Positions 11,587-20,855 of a stretch of DNA of 64,000 nucleotides are shown in pieces (the first letter of the stretch is position 1; each line of letters begins with the position of its first letter). This DNA is from Primorskyibacter sedentarius (GTDB taxonomy: Bacteria > Pseudomonadota > Alphaproteobacteria > Rhodobacterales > Rhodobacteraceae): NCBI RefSeq assembly GCF_004342065.1, contig NZ_SLZU01000002.1, positions 1-64,000 of the forward strand. Direction: 5' to 3'. Below the pieces are notes generated by a model. The model did no database searches, was not told the DNA's origin, and saw only the letters and a list, made by a program, of their open reading frames with translations. The position numbers and the translations under genes were made by a program.

Positions 11587-12318
11587 CTAACCGAATATCC
11601 GGAAATACAACCAGTCCGGCATCAGCTGGCTGGCGCGGACCACAAGCGAGAAGAGCCGCGGAAAGCTGCGCTTGAAGGCCCGGCTGTTCATATGGGCGAA
11701 CATCTGCGCCGCTGCCTCCTCCGGCTCCATCAGGAAGGGCATGTTGAAATCGTTCTTCTCGGTCAGCCTTGTGCGGATGAAGCCGGGATTGACGACCTGT
11801 ACCGCCACGCCGGTCCTGCGCAGGTCACAGCGCATCGATTCTGCCAGAGCGAGGATGCCGGCCTTTGACGCGGAATAGCCGATCGCCCCCGGCAAACCGC
11901 GAAAGGCCGACAGGCTCGCCGTCAGCACGATATGGCCCGTGCCCCTGGCCACCATCGCGGGTACGACTTGCCCCAGAACCCGGAACTGGCCGGTGAAATT
12001 GACATCCGCCATGGCGACGCCGTGGTCCAGATCCCATTCCTTTGCGTCCATCGGCCAGTAGACACCGGCCAGAAAGACCAGACCGTCAATCTCGCCTATG
12101 GCCTTGATTGCCTCATCCACAGAGGATTGATCTGCAACATCCACCGTCTGGACCTGCGCATTGCCGGGAAGCTCGGACGCCAGCGCCTGCAACGGCTCCT
12201 GCCGGCGGCCGGACAGAACAAGCTCTGCGCCCGCTTCGCTCATTTTCATCGCCAAAGCGCGGCCCAGGCCTTCGGAGGCGCCGATCAACCAATAGCGTTT
12301 TCCGGTCCAGTCCCGCAT
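11587..12318 (-). CDS. SDR-family NAD(P)-dependent oxidoreductase
   Basis: This 243-residue protein is a classical short-chain dehydrogenase. The glycine motif GASEGLGRALA is at about residues 11-21, the catalytic Ser is in LTASLSA, and YSASKAG holds the Tyr-x3-Lys pair. The substrate is unknown. It is last in a three-gene operon (FAD oxidoreductase, DUF1365, SDR) joined by ATGA overlaps. Related clusters in Rhodobacter belong to the RpoE-ChrR singlet-oxygen regulon, and rpoE-chrR lies next door here, so a role in membrane-lipid modification or protection is a reasonable inference. Confidence 0.88.
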   Translation of the reverse strand: MRDWTGKRYWLIGASEGLGRALAMKMSEAGAELVLSGRRQEPLQALASELPGNAQVQTVDVADQSSVDEAIKAIGEIDGLVFLAGVYWPMDAKEWDLDHGVAMADVNFTGQFRVLGQVVPAMVARGTGHIVLTASLSAFRGLPGAIGYSASKAGILALAESMRCDLRRTGVAVQVVNPGFIRTRLTEKNDFNMPFLMEPEEAAAQMFAHMNSRAFKRSFPRLFSLVVRASQLMPDWLYFRIFG

Positions 12319-13106
12319 CACGAGGCCTTTCTGGCAGGGGATGAATCTTCGCAGGCCGACACTTCTGCCGCCGGAGGGGATGGCCGATTGCGATATTTCG
12401 CCCCTTTCCACCACAGCTTCAGCGCCTGCCAATGGATCAGTCCCAATACCCGGCGAGAGCCGAAAGGTCGCCGCAGACACGCCGTCAGAATACCGCGATT
12501 GGTCAGCGGGAGGCGCGGGCCGGTCAGCGTGGCGATCAGCCCGCCATCGCCTGCCGTGTAGTCGATCCAGATGCCGATATGGTCTTCGCGAATATCGAAC
12601 CGAAAGACATATCCACCCTCCACCGGCTGAAACGGCGAAACATGCAGCAGTTTCACGGCTTTCAACCGGTCCTGCGCCGTGATCGCGGCGCCATCCTCGT
12701 GGCGCACAAGATAGCTGTGGCGGTCGCCAAACGTGTTGGTGACCTCTGCGATCACCGCCCGCAACACTCCACCCTCATCGTGGCAAAGCCAAAAGCTGAC
12801 CGGGTTGAAGACGTGCCCCAATACGCGCGGCTGCGCCATCAGCAAAAGCGGCCCAGTGAGGCCCGTCCCGTGTGCCGCCAAAACCTCGCGCACCCACGCG
12901 GCCCCGCGCCCCCGTTTCGGCGCGCCGCCATGATCGCTTTGGTGCATCGAGGTCAGGTTTGCGCGGCCCATCGAAAAGAGCCGCGGGCCGTCCGGGATGG
13001 CTTCGGGGTCCACCAGAACGTAGTCGACCGAATAGCGAAACCCGTTCTCTACCGCGCCCTTGCGGCCATGAAACGTGTGGCCCGGGATATGTTCAACGCG
13101 GCTCAT
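12318..13106 (-). CDS. DUF1365 domain-containing protein
   Basis: This 262-residue protein matches the DUF1365 family, often found between an FAD-dependent oxidoreductase and a cyclopropane-fatty-acid-synthase-like gene. Family-like stretches include HTFHGRKGAVENGFRYSVDYV at the start and VFNPVSFWLCHDEGG in the middle. No catalytic residues are established for the family. Its start overlaps the oxidoreductase stop and its stop overlaps the SDR start (ATGA both times), implying translational coupling. Confidence 0.88.
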   Translation of the reverse strand: MSRVEHIPGHTFHGRKGAVENGFRYSVDYVLVDPEAIPDGPRLFSMGRANLTSMHQSDHGGAPKRGRGAAWVREVLAAHGTGLTGPLLLMAQPRVLGHVFNPVSFWLCHDEGGVLRAVIAEVTNTFGDRHSYLVRHEDGAAITAQDRLKAVKLLHVSPFQPVEGGYVFRFDIREDHIGIWIDYTAGDGGLIATLTGPRLPLTNRGILTACLRRPFGSRRVLGLIHWQALKLWWKGAKYRNRPSPPAAEVSACEDSSPARKAS

Positions 13107-14413
13107 GCGACCTGGTCAACCGCGTCTCGGGCCCGGATTGCCTGCGCGACATCCAGCGCGGATTTCAACCCATCCTCGTGAAAGCCATGACGCATCCAGG
13201 CGCCAGTGAACCAAGTGTTGCGCGTCCCGTTCAGCCTGCGCACTTCGTCCTGCGCCTTCAACGCGGCAAGGTCGAAGACAGGGTGGCGCAGGGTCGTCTG
13301 ATCGTAAATCAACTCCTCCCGGATCGGGCGGGTGGAATTCAGCGTCACGAACACCGGATCATCCTGCGGGATGTCCTGAAGGCTGTTCATCCAGTAGGTC
13401 AGGTCGATCCTGTCAAAATCGCGCGACGCCCCTTCGGCGTAATTCCACGACGACCAACAGGCCCGCCTGCGCGGCATGATGGAAGCGTCGGCGTGCAAAG
13501 TCACGCTGTTGGGCTGATACCGTATCGCCCCTAGCGCGGCTTGCTCGTCCGGGCTGGCATCCGACAATAGCCTGAGCGTGTCATCGGAATGCGTGGCGAA
13601 GATTACGTCGTCAAACCGTTCCCACTCGCCACCTTCGGCCCGAACCTCCACACCAAGCGGCGTGCGTCTGACCCCGGCAATGAATGTCGACGGGCGCAAA
13701 GACACGCCGCGCCTGCGCAGCGAGTTTTCCAGCCGACGGACATATTCAACCGAACCGCCCTTCACCGTCCACCACTGATGCTGCCCAGTATGGCTGAGCA
13801 AAGCGTGATTTTCGAAAAACTGCACCAGCGCATGGGCCGGAAAATCAAGAATCCTGTCGGTTGGCGTTGACCAGATCGCACCAGATAGCGGGAGAAGGTA
13901 GTAATCTCTGAACCAATCGCCCGTCTGCAACTGTGCAAGAAAATCCCGCAACGGCTGCGTTCGGTCTGTCGCAACGGACAGCGCGCGCGCATTGAACCGC
14001 ATGATGTCCCGCACCATGCCTATGAAGCGCGGCCGCATAAGATTGGATCGCTGCGCAAAGAGCGATGCCATGTTCGCGAGGCCATATTCGATTTTCCCGT
14101 CGCGGAGCGAGGCCGCAAAGCTCATGTTGCTTTTGACGACCGGCACATCGAGCCGCGCAAACAGCTTTTTCAGCGTCGGGTAGTTGGCGTAGTTGAAAAC
14201 GATAAATCCCGTATCCACCGGCTGGTCGCCGCGCCTACCAGCCACGATGGTGCGTGCGTGGCCACCAAGCTTTGGGCCCGCCTCGAACAAGGTCACGCGA
14301 GCGGTGTCGGACAGGAAATGCGCGGCCCCCATCCCAGAGATGCCAGCCCCGATGACGGCGACTTTGCGGGGGGTGGCAGGGCGGGCTTCGAAAGGCATGT
14401 GGCATCCACTCAT
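13103..14413 (-). CDS. NAD(P)/FAD-dependent amine-oxidase-like oxidoreductase
   Basis: This 436-residue flavoprotein has an N-terminal Rossmann motif (VAVIGAGISGMGAAHFL) followed by an FAD ribose-binding acidic residue (TLFEAGPKLGGHART), in the amine-oxidase/desaturase-like clan. In Rhodobacter-type genomes homologues lead the operon with DUF1365 and are controlled by the ECF sigma factor RpoE under singlet oxygen. The gene is divergent from rpoE by about 200 bases. Two starts are possible, 14413 or the internal ATG at 14398; neither has a strong ribosome binding site. The substrate is not known. Confidence 0.88.
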   Translation of the reverse strand: MSGCHMPFEARPATPRKVAVIGAGISGMGAAHFLSDTARVTLFEAGPKLGGHARTIVAGRRGDQPVDTGFIVFNYANYPTLKKLFARLDVPVVKSNMSFAASLRDGKIEYGLANMASLFAQRSNLMRPRFIGMVRDIMRFNARALSVATDRTQPLRDFLAQLQTGDWFRDYYLLPLSGAIWSTPTDRILDFPAHALVQFFENHALLSHTGQHQWWTVKGGSVEYVRRLENSLRRRGVSLRPSTFIAGVRRTPLGVEVRAEGGEWERFDDVIFATHSDDTLRLLSDASPDEQAALGAIRYQPNSVTLHADASIMPRRRACWSSWNYAEGASRDFDRIDLTYWMNSLQDIPQDDPVFVTLNSTRPIREELIYDQTTLRHPVFDLAALKAQDEVRRLNGTRNTWFTGAWMRHGFHEDGLKSALDVAQAIRARDAVDQVA

Positions 14414-14479
14414 ATAAATTACGGGTATGTGAGGTACGGCCCGGCACCCCGATTGGATGCAAAGAAAAATGCGCCCCCG

Positions 14480-14509
14480 TGATCCGACTGGCCCTGACAG
14501 GCGTATTCA
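14480..14509 (+). promoter_or_regulatory. Putative autoregulated RpoE promoter
   Basis: TGATCC at 14480-14485 is the published -35 element of R. sphaeroides RpoE target promoters. An 18-base spacer leads to TATTCA at 14504-14509 as the -10. It points at rpoE about 105 bases downstream, and rpoE-chrR operons are autoregulated in relatives. The -35 match is exact and the -10 is weaker. Confidence 0.55.
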
Positions 14510-14615
14510 ACGCATGCTAAGCAACGTCGAACATCAACGAATACAGCCGCAGCACGCCTTTCGCGGATCCGCGTCGCGTGTGGTGGCAGGCTTTGTAGTG
14601 CCGGAGAACGTGTGT

Positions 14616-15167
14616 GTGACAAGGACAGTTCGCAGCGACAGAGCCGATTGGGTAGATCACGTGCGCCGCATTCGGGACGCGCAGGACCAAGAGGCATTTC
14701 GCGAACTGTTCGAATACTTCGCCCCCCGCGTGAAGGGTTTCGTGATGCGCGGCGGCACGGATGCGGCCCTCGCCGAAGAATGCGCCCAGGACGTCATGGC
14801 GACGCTTTGGCGCAAAGCGCATCTGTTCGATCCAAGCCGCGCGAGTGTGGCGACCTGGATCTTCACGATCGCGCGGAACCGCAAGATCGACCTGATCCGC
14901 AAACAACGCCGCCCCGAGCCAGAAGATCTGACCTGGGGCCCCGAAGCAGAGCCCGACCAGGACGAGGTTCTTGGACTGCAACAGGAAAGCGAACAGCTGG
15001 GGCGTGCCATCTTGGCCTTGCCCGCGAAACAGCGTGAACTGATCGAAAAAGCCTATTTCGGGGATCTCAGCCACAGCGAGATTGCCGAACAGACGGGCCT
15101 GCCTCTCGGCACGATCAAATCCCGAATCAGACTGGCGCTCGACCGTTTGCGCCATGCAATGAAGTGA
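14616..15167 (+). CDS. rpoE: ECF sigma factor RpoE (singlet-oxygen response)
   Basis: This 183-residue ECF sigma factor has region 2 (AFRELFEYFAPRVKGFVM, then the ECAQDVMATLWRKA stretch and ATWIFTIARNRKIDLIRK) and region 4 with helix-turn-helix HSEIAEQTGLPLGTIKSRI. It matches the group whose partner is the zinc anti-sigma ChrR and which responds to singlet oxygen and peroxides. The start chosen is a GTG at 14616 because GGAG lies nine bases before it and relatives begin just ahead of the DW-x3-RRI segment. The frame stays open further upstream. It is coupled to chrR and divergent from its probable target operon. Confidence 0.93.
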   Translation: MTRTVRSDRADWVDHVRRIRDAQDQEAFRELFEYFAPRVKGFVMRGGTDAALAEECAQDVMATLWRKAHLFDPSRASVATWIFTIARNRKIDLIRKQRRPEPEDLTWGPEAEPDQDEVLGLQQESEQLGRAILALPAKQRELIEKAYFGDLSHSEIAEQTGLPLGTIKSRIRLALDRLRHAMK

Positions 15168-15169
15168 CG

Positions 15170-15811
15170 ATGACCATGATAAAGCATCATATTCCCGACG
15201 ATATGCTGATGCGTTATTCGGCTGGGACGCTGCCAGAGGCGTTCGACCTGATAATCGCGGCGCATATCTCCATGTGCGACGAATGCCGCGCCGCTGCCGA
15301 GAGCATTGACGCCATTGGGGGCAGCCTGATCGGCGACGGGCCGGGCGAAAGCCTGTCACCGGGAAGTTTCGAGCAAACATTGGCGCGGATAGGATCCGGG
15401 GTTCCGGTTGCACCGAGGCTAAGCCGTGATCCCGCCCTGCCGGTGCCGCTGTCCGACTATGTCGGCGGCTCGCTGGCAGAGGTGAAATGGCGGCCCGTCG
15501 GTATGGGCGTGAAGCAGGCGATCCTGCCAACCGGCCCCGAAGCAACCGCCCGGTTGCTATACATCCCTGCGGGCACCGCAGTTCCGAATCACGGGCATTC
15601 GGGCATGGAACTGACGCTGGTATTGCAGGGCGCGTTCGAGGACGAAACCGCACGTTTTGCACGCGGTGATGTCGAAGCTGCCGATGCGGATGTCGAACAC
15701 ACCCCGATCGCGGATATTTCCGAGGATTGCATCTGCCTTGCGGTGACCGATGCGCCACTGCGTTTCAAAGGCTGGTTGCCACGTCTGGCGCAACCGTTCC
15801 TTAAGATCTGA
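15170..15811 (+). CDS. chrR: Zinc-dependent anti-sigma factor ChrR
   Basis: This 213-residue protein holds RpoE inactive until singlet oxygen or organic hydroperoxides appear. The N-terminal anti-sigma domain shows the zinc ligands as the HH near residue 5, the His of AAHISMC and the Cys pair of MCDECRAA (HxxxCxxC). The C-terminal half is a cupin-like domain with PNHGHSGMELTLVLQG-type metal-binding histidines. The start at 15170 gives an N-terminus like known ChrR; the frame overlaps the rpoE stop. A strong hairpin terminator follows. Confidence 0.93.
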   Translation: MTMIKHHIPDDMLMRYSAGTLPEAFDLIIAAHISMCDECRAAAESIDAIGGSLIGDGPGESLSPGSFEQTLARIGSGVPVAPRLSRDPALPVPLSDYVGGSLAEVKWRPVGMGVKQAILPTGPEATARLLYIPAGTAVPNHGHSGMELTLVLQGAFEDETARFARGDVEAADADVEHTPIADISEDCICLAVTDAPLRFKGWLPRLAQPFLKI

Positions 15812-15833
15812 CCGGCTGAGCAGCCACAAAAAA

Positions 15834-15866
15834 AAGGACCGGCAAGGGGCTGCCCTGCCGGTCCTT
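15834..15866. terminator. Bidirectional terminator between chrR and dnaJ
   Basis: AAGGACCGGCA (15834-15844) pairs with TGCCGGTCCTT (15856-15866), an 11-bp perfect stem with an 11-base loop. An A-tract sits to the left and a T-rich run to the right, so it can end both convergent transcripts. Confidence 0.85.
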
Positions 15867-15886
15867 GTTCATGAAATCGGCCAGTC

Positions 15887-17044
15887 TCAGCCTTTCATCG
15901 AATCCCAGAAGTTCTTGACCGATTTGAAGAAGGTCGAGGATTCCGGGTTATTCTCTTCGCTCAGGTTTTCGAATTCGCGCAGCAGTTCTTTCTGACGGCT
16001 CGTCAGGTTGACTGGCGTTTCCACGGCAAGCTCGATGAACATGTCGCCGGAGGGTCCGCCACGCAATCCGGGCATGCCCTTGCTGCGCAGACGCATCTGC
16101 CGACCGGATTGGCTACCCGCCGGGATCTTCACCCGGCTTCGGCCGCCGTCGATCGTCGGCACCTCGATATCCCCGCCAAGAGCGGCGGCTGTCAGCGCGA
16201 CCGGAACCCGGCAAAACAGGTTGTTGCCGTCCCGTTCAAAGATGTCATGCGGCGCCACTTCGATGAAGATATAAAGATCTCCGGGAGGGCCCCCGCGCAT
16301 CCCCGCCTCACCCTCACCGGCAAGCCGTATCCGCGTGCCGGTTTCGACACCTGCGGGAATATTGACGCTCAGCGCGCGCTCTTTCTGAATCCGACCATTG
16401 CCACCGCATTTGGTGCAAGGGTTCTTGATGATCTGGCCAAGGCCGGAACAGGTCGGGCAGGTCCGCTCGACGGTAAAGAAACCCTGCTGGGCCCGCACCT
16501 TTCCCATGCCGGAACATGTGGGGCATGTCGTGGGCTCCGCCCCGCCTTCGGCTCCGGACCCGTCGCAGGCATCACATTGCACCGAGGTCGGCACGTTGAT
16601 GGTTTTCTGCAAGCCGCTGTAAGCGTCTTCCAGCGTGACCCGAAGATTGTAGCGCAGGTCGGCTCCGCGCGCGGCGCGTTGACGTCCGCCCCGGCCACCC
16701 CCACCCATGAAGTCGCCAAAGAGATCGTCAAAAACGTCCGAGAAAGCGCTGGCAAAATCGCCGTTCTGGCCGGGATGAAACCCGCCACCCGGACGCCCAC
16801 CGCCGCCGCCCATGCCACCCTCAAAGGCCGCGTGGCCGAACCTGTCATAGGCGGCTTTCTTGTCGGCATCCTTCAGGACCTCGTAGGCTTCGTTCACTTC
16901 CTTGAACTGGCCTTCGGACTCGGGATTGTCGGCATTGCGGTCGGGATGTAGTTCCTTGGCCTTTCTGCGGTAGGCTTTCTTGATCTCGTCCGCGTCAGCG
17001 CCCTTCTTGATCCCGAGAACATCATAATAGTCGCGTTTCGACAT
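15887..17044 (-). CDS. dnaJ: Chaperone DnaJ
   Basis: This 385-residue type I J-protein stimulates DnaK ATPase and delivers clients. In order there is a J domain with the HPD motif ([12 protein letters not shown], about 33), a Gly/Phe-rich linker (about 75-120), four CxxCxGxG zinc repeats ([32 protein letters not shown], about 150-220), and the C-terminal substrate-binding domains. The start is the ATG at 17044, after AAGGAGAAC. It follows dnaK on the same strand with a 12-bp hairpin between them. Confidence 0.98.
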   Translation of the reverse strand: MSKRDYYDVLGIKKGADADEIKKAYRRKAKELHPDRNADNPESEGQFKEVNEAYEVLKDADKKAAYDRFGHAAFEGGMGGGGGRPGGGFHPGQNGDFASAFSDVFDDLFGDFMGGGGRGGRQRAARGADLRYNLRVTLEDAYSGLQKTINVPTSVQCDACDGSGAEGGAEPTTCPTCSGMGKVRAQQGFFTVERTCPTCSGLGQIIKNPCTKCGGNGRIQKERALSVNIPAGVETGTRIRLAGEGEAGMRGGPPGDLYIFIEVAPHDIFERDGNNLFCRVPVALTAAALGGDIEVPTIDGGRSRVKIPAGSQSGRQMRLRSKGMPGLRGGPSGDMFIELAVETPVNLTSRQKELLREFENLSEENNPESSTFFKSVKNFWDSMKG

Positions 17045-17071
17045 GTCGTTCTCCTTATCGCGGAACGAAAC

Positions 17072-17098
17072 GGGCCGGTCCGGCATCCGGACCGGCCC
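17072..17098 (-). terminator. Perfect 12-bp hairpin between dnaK and dnaJ
   Basis: GGGCCGGTCCGG (17072-17083) and CCGGACCGGCCC (17087-17098) form a perfect 12-bp stem with a CAT loop. Only a short interrupted U-run follows in the dnaK direction. It probably reduces read-through into dnaJ or protects the 3' end of dnaK mRNA. Confidence 0.65.
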
Positions 17099-17121
17099 AT
17101 AGATGTTCCGCGGGCGCGGCC

Positions 17122-19035
17122 TTAGGCCCGCTTGCTGTCGTCGAGATCCTCGAAGTCGGCATCGACGATATCGTCGTCACCGCCGCCATGGGCCTCATCT
17201 GCCGAAGTCGGCTCGTCCCCGCCTTCGGCCTGGCTCGCCTTGTAGATCGCCTCGCCCAGCTTCATCGCCGCTTCAGTGACGTTCTGAATGCCCGAGCGGA
17301 TCTTGTCCGCATTCTCGGTTTCCATCTCGTCCTTCAGCGCGGCAATTGCCAGTTCGATCGCTTCGACAGTTGTCGGGTCGACCTTGTCGGAATGCTCTTC
17401 CACCGATTTCTCGGTCGAATGGATGAGGCTTTCCGCCTGGTTTTTCGCCTCGACAAGCTCCTTGCGGGCCTTGTCGGCTTCGGCGTTTTCTTCGGCCTCG
17501 TGAACCATCTTTTCGATGTCAGCGTCAGACAGACCGCCCGATGCCTGAATGGTGATCTTGTGCTCTTTGTTGGTACCCTTGTCCTTGGCGGATACCGACA
17601 CGATGCCGTTGGCGTCGATGTCAAAAGTCACTTCGATCTGCGGCATACCGCGCGGCGCGGGCGGGATGTCCTCAAGGTTGAACTGGCCGAGGATCTTGTT
17701 GTCGGCCGCCATCTCACGTTCGCCCTGGAACACCCGGATCGTCACGGCGTTCTGGTTGTCTTCGGCGGTCGAGAAGATCTGGCTTTTCTTCGTCGGGATC
17801 GTGGTGTTGCGGTCGATCAGGCGGGTGAACACGCCACCCAGCGTCTCGATGCCCAGCGACAGCGGGGTCACGTCGAGCAACACAACATCCTTGACGTCGC
17901 CTTGCAGAACGCCGGCCTGAATGGCAGCACCCATGGCCACAACCTCATCCGGGTTCACACCCTTATGCGGCTCCTTGCCAAAGAATTTGGTCACCTCTTC
18001 GATGACCTTGGGCATGCGGGTCATACCGCCAACCAGAACGACCTCGTCGATCTCGGACGTGGAGATACCGGCGTCTTTCAGCGCAGCAGCGCAGGGCTTC
18101 ATCGACGCCTTGATCAGATCACCCACGAGGCTTTCCAGCTTCGCACGGGTCAGCTTCATCACCATGTGAAGCGGCTGGCCGTTGGCGCCCATCGAGATGA
18201 ACGGCTGGTTGATCTCGGTCTGGCTGGAGCTGGACAGTTCGATCTTGGCCTTTTCAGCCGCCTCTTTCAGGCGCTGCAGGGCCATCTTGTCCTGAGTCAG
18301 GTCGACCTGATGCTCTTTCTTGAACGCGTCCGCCAGGTAGTTGACGATGCGCATGTCAAAGTCTTCACCACCAAGGAACGTGTCACCGTTGGTGGATTTC
18401 ACTTCGAACAGACCGTCATCGATTTCGAGGATGGTCACGTCGAATGTACCACCACCAAGGTCATAAACGGCGATGGTGCGGGTCTCTTTCTTGTCCAGAC
18501 CATAGGCCAGGGCAGCGGCGGTCGGTTCGTTGATGATCCGCAGAACTTCAAGACCGGCGATCTTGCCCGCATCCTTGGTGGCCTGACGCTGGGCGTCGTT
18601 GAAATAGGCAGGGACGGTAATGACCGCCTGTGTGACCTCTTCACCAAGGTAGGATTCAGCGGTCTCTTTCATCTTTTGCAGGATGAAGGCCGAAATCTGG
18701 CTGGGCGAATATTTTTCACCCTTGGCGCGCACCCATGCGTCGCCATTGCCGCCGTCGATCACTTCGAACGGCATGTTCTTGCGGTCCTTGGCCAGATCCG
18801 GATCGTCATTCCGGCGGCCGATGAGGCGCTTGACGCCAAAAACAGTGTTTTCCGGGTTGGTGACAGCCTGCCGTTTCGCGGGCTGGCCCACGAGGCGCTC
18901 GTCATCCGTAAATGCGACGATCGAAGGTGTGGTGCGTGCACCTTCCGCGTTTTCGATCACGCGCGGCTGCGATCCATCCATGATGGCGACGCAGCTGTTG
19001 GTGGTCCCAAGGTCGATACCAATCACTTTGGCCAT
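17122..19035 (-). CDS. dnaK: Molecular chaperone DnaK
   Basis: This 637-residue Hsp70 has the N-terminal ATPase domain ([18 protein letters not shown] at the start, [15 protein letters not shown] near 195, [12 protein letters not shown] near 335), the hydrophobic linker [13 protein letters not shown], the beta-sandwich peptide-binding domain and the helical lid, and it ends in an acidic tail. Length and signatures are fully typical. It works with DnaJ downstream and ClpB. A CTTG-N18-CTTATAT promoter lies about 120-150 bases upstream. Confidence 0.99.
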   Translation of the reverse strand: MAKVIGIDLGTTNSCVAIMDGSQPRVIENAEGARTTPSIVAFTDDERLVGQPAKRQAVTNPENTVFGVKRLIGRRNDDPDLAKDRKNMPFEVIDGGNGDAWVRAKGEKYSPSQISAFILQKMKETAESYLGEEVTQAVITVPAYFNDAQRQATKDAGKIAGLEVLRIINEPTAAALAYGLDKKETRTIAVYDLGGGTFDVTILEIDDGLFEVKSTNGDTFLGGEDFDMRIVNYLADAFKKEHQVDLTQDKMALQRLKEAAEKAKIELSSSSQTEINQPFISMGANGQPLHMVMKLTRAKLESLVGDLIKASMKPCAAALKDAGISTSEIDEVVLVGGMTRMPKVIEEVTKFFGKEPHKGVNPDEVVAMGAAIQAGVLQGDVKDVVLLDVTPLSLGIETLGGVFTRLIDRNTTIPTKKSQIFSTAEDNQNAVTIRVFQGEREMAADNKILGQFNLEDIPPAPRGMPQIEVTFDIDANGIVSVSAKDKGTNKEHKITIQASGGLSDADIEKMVHEAEENAEADKARKELVEAKNQAESLIHSTEKSVEEHSDKVDPTTVEAIELAIAALKDEMETENADKIRSGIQNVTEAAMKLGEAIYKASQAEGGDEPTSADEAHGGGDDDIVDADFEDLDDSKRA

Positions 19036-19154
19036 GTTGCGATCCCTTTCTTATTCAAGGCGATGACACGAGGTCTGGACCCGTTACGGCATCCCTGCCC
19101 CGCTTTGTTTTGGACGCGCCAGAGTTGGCCACCCTGACCCGCGCTTCGCAGGCT

Positions 19155-19183
19155 ATATAAGGAGGCGGAATTGACGCTGCAAG
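19155..19183 (-). promoter_or_regulatory. Putative heat-shock (RpoH) promoter of dnaK
   Basis: Reading the minus strand, CTTG (19180-19183) and CTTATAT (19155-19161) are separated by 18 bases. This fits the alphaproteobacterial RpoH form (CTTG, about N18, CYTATNT) and points at dnaK with a roughly 110-base leader. A housekeeping reading (TTGCAG-N16-TTATAT) of the same bases is also possible. Confidence 0.55.
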
Positions 19184-19259
19184 CGCCGCAATCCGACAGA
19201 GCCTGCAAAATTTTCCGATTTTCGTTGCACGCGGCGGGCGGACTGGTCGAAATGGCGAT

Positions 19260-19865
19260 ATGAAACCCACGCTTATGCTGCGCGAATTCGCCATCTATCA
19301 GGGCTATCTGGATCGTCCAACGCAGGACGCACTGGTCAATGACATTCGCGAAATCGTCGCCGCCGCGCCCCTGTTTTCGCCCGAGACCCGCTGGGGCAAG
19401 AAAATGTCGGTCCGCATGACCTCTGCCGGACGATTTGGCTGGATCTCTGACCGTAGCGGGTATCGCTACGCGGAAGAGCACCCGCAAGGCATGGCGTGGC
19501 CTCCGATTCCCGACCGGGTGATGAATATCTGGAACGACCTGTCGCAAAGCAGCCGGTCGCCGGAATGCTGTCTGGTCAACTGGTATGGCGAGGGCGCACG
19601 CATGGGACTTCACCAGGACCGCGACGAGGCCGATTTCACCTGTCCCGTCGTGTCGGTATCCTTGGGTGACGAGGGTCTGTTCCGGGTGGGCACCCAGGAA
19701 CGGAAGGGCTCGACCGAATCTGTTTGGCTGAAATCGGGCGACGTGGTGGTGATGGGCGGCGCGGCGCGGCTCACGCATCACGGCGTGGACCGAATCCGCT
19801 TTGGATCGTCGAGCCTCTTGCCACAAGGCGGGCGGCTCAACCTGACGCTGCGGGTGGTGACCTGA
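19260..19865 (+). CDS. alkB: Alpha-ketoglutarate-dependent DNA alkylation repair dioxygenase AlkB
   Basis: This 201-residue Fe(II)/2-oxoglutarate dioxygenase removes N-methyl lesions from DNA by oxidative demethylation. The iron ligands are visible as HxD in MGLHQDRDEADF (about 119-121) and a distal His in RLTHHGVDRI. The 2-oxoglutarate-binding Arg pair appears in RLNLTLRVV at the C-terminus. Length matches bacterial AlkB. It is divergent from dnaK by about 220 bases. No Ada-type gene adjoins it. Confidence 0.95.
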   Translation: MKPTLMLREFAIYQGYLDRPTQDALVNDIREIVAAAPLFSPETRWGKKMSVRMTSAGRFGWISDRSGYRYAEEHPQGMAWPPIPDRVMNIWNDLSQSSRSPECCLVNWYGEGARMGLHQDRDEADFTCPVVSVSLGDEGLFRVGTQERKGSTESVWLKSGDVVVMGGAARLTHHGVDRIRFGSSSLLPQGGRLNLTLRVVT

Positions 19866-19885
19866 CCGGTGCAGTTCGCCAAGGC

Positions 19886-20716
19886 TTAGCGGCGCGCCGC
19901 CCAGGATGCAGAGGCGCGCTTGCGGGTGTAGAATTCGCCCATCAGGCCAAGAACGATCAGGACCACCCCGAGGTAGAACGCATATTCCCAGTTTGAATTG
20001 CGCGGGTTGTAATCGATGAACGCGTAACCCCTTGACTGGTCGATGGCGTGAAACAGCGGGTTCCAGTCAAAAAGCGAGAGCATGGCAGGCGGCAGCGTAT
20101 TGGCCACGAACATCTTGCCCGAGGCGATCATGTTGGCGCGCTGATAAATCGTGCTGATAATGCTGACGGGCGTCGGAAACCACGGGCGCAGGGCCAGCAG
20201 AACCATGCCGATCGCGGCCCCGGTGAACCATGCCAGCAGAAGCATCGCCATGCAGCCAACGGGGTCGTGAATGTCCTCGATCACGTTTGGGTTCACCAGC
20301 ACGTCATAGGCGAACAGAATCACGAACAAAGACAGGATCTGGATGTAGAGCGCTGACAGCATCGCCGAACAGATCACGATCGCTGTGTTCATCGGAGCGT
20401 GCTGCATCATCGGGCTGGTCGGGCCTTCGGCCCCCGACACGGCGCCCAACGTCTTTACATGGGTCATGAACAGGAAGACGCCGGTCATGATGTAGACCAT
20501 GAAATCACCGCGAATTGCCATTCCACGCAATCCCAGCACGATAAACATGAAATAGAACGCCATCACGAAGATGATCGTTTGCAGCATGTTGATGAACAGT
20601 GACATGAAGGCATTGCCGTGGGTCTTGCGCACGGATCTGACACTGCTGTGGTAAATCAGCTCTGCTATATTGATGGCGGACCCGAAAACGGAGCGCGGTT
20701 TTGATTGTTGAAACAT
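19886..20716 (-). CDS. ABC-2 type polysaccharide exporter permease (KpsM-like)
   Basis: This 276-residue inner-membrane protein has about six hydrophobic segments and belongs to the ABC-2 permease family of capsule/polysaccharide exporters (Wzm/KpsM class). The C-terminal stretch MLSLFDWNPLFHAIDQSRGYAF is typical. The start at 20716 has GGAG about ten bases upstream. A partner ATPase gene is not adjacent, so it must be elsewhere. It lies just left of the cysQ-galU-glycosyltransferase-sulfotransferase run on the opposite strand, which suits a role in exporting that glycan, though this is inference. Confidence 0.82.
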   Translation of the reverse strand: MFQQSKPRSVFGSAINIAELIYHSSVRSVRKTHGNAFMSLFINMLQTIIFVMAFYFMFIVLGLRGMAIRGDFMVYIMTGVFLFMTHVKTLGAVSGAEGPTSPMMQHAPMNTAIVICSAMLSALYIQILSLFVILFAYDVLVNPNVIEDIHDPVGCMAMLLLAWFTGAAIGMVLLALRPWFPTPVSIISTIYQRANMIASGKMFVANTLPPAMLSLFDWNPLFHAIDQSRGYAFIDYNPRNSNWEYAFYLGVVLIVLGLMGEFYTRKRASASWAARR

Positions 20717-20855
20717 CAGCACAGTGCTCCAGCAGCTGGGACGCCGGGAACCCGGCCTTCTTGCCGTTCCGACTGGCGCACATCATAAGGGTGCAGACCC
20801 TGCTAATCAATGAATCCGCAGATCACATCGCGCGGGCACCCGAAGGAGACCGGAA

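Noticed and set aside
17188-19137. 649-codon open frame opposite dnaK
   Set aside because: It is the mirror of a highly conserved dnaK in GC-rich DNA, with no family resemblance.
19886-20716. Complete capsule ABC exporter
   Set aside because: Only the permease is present; no ATPase or periplasmic adaptor gene is nearby, so a whole exporter cannot be claimed.
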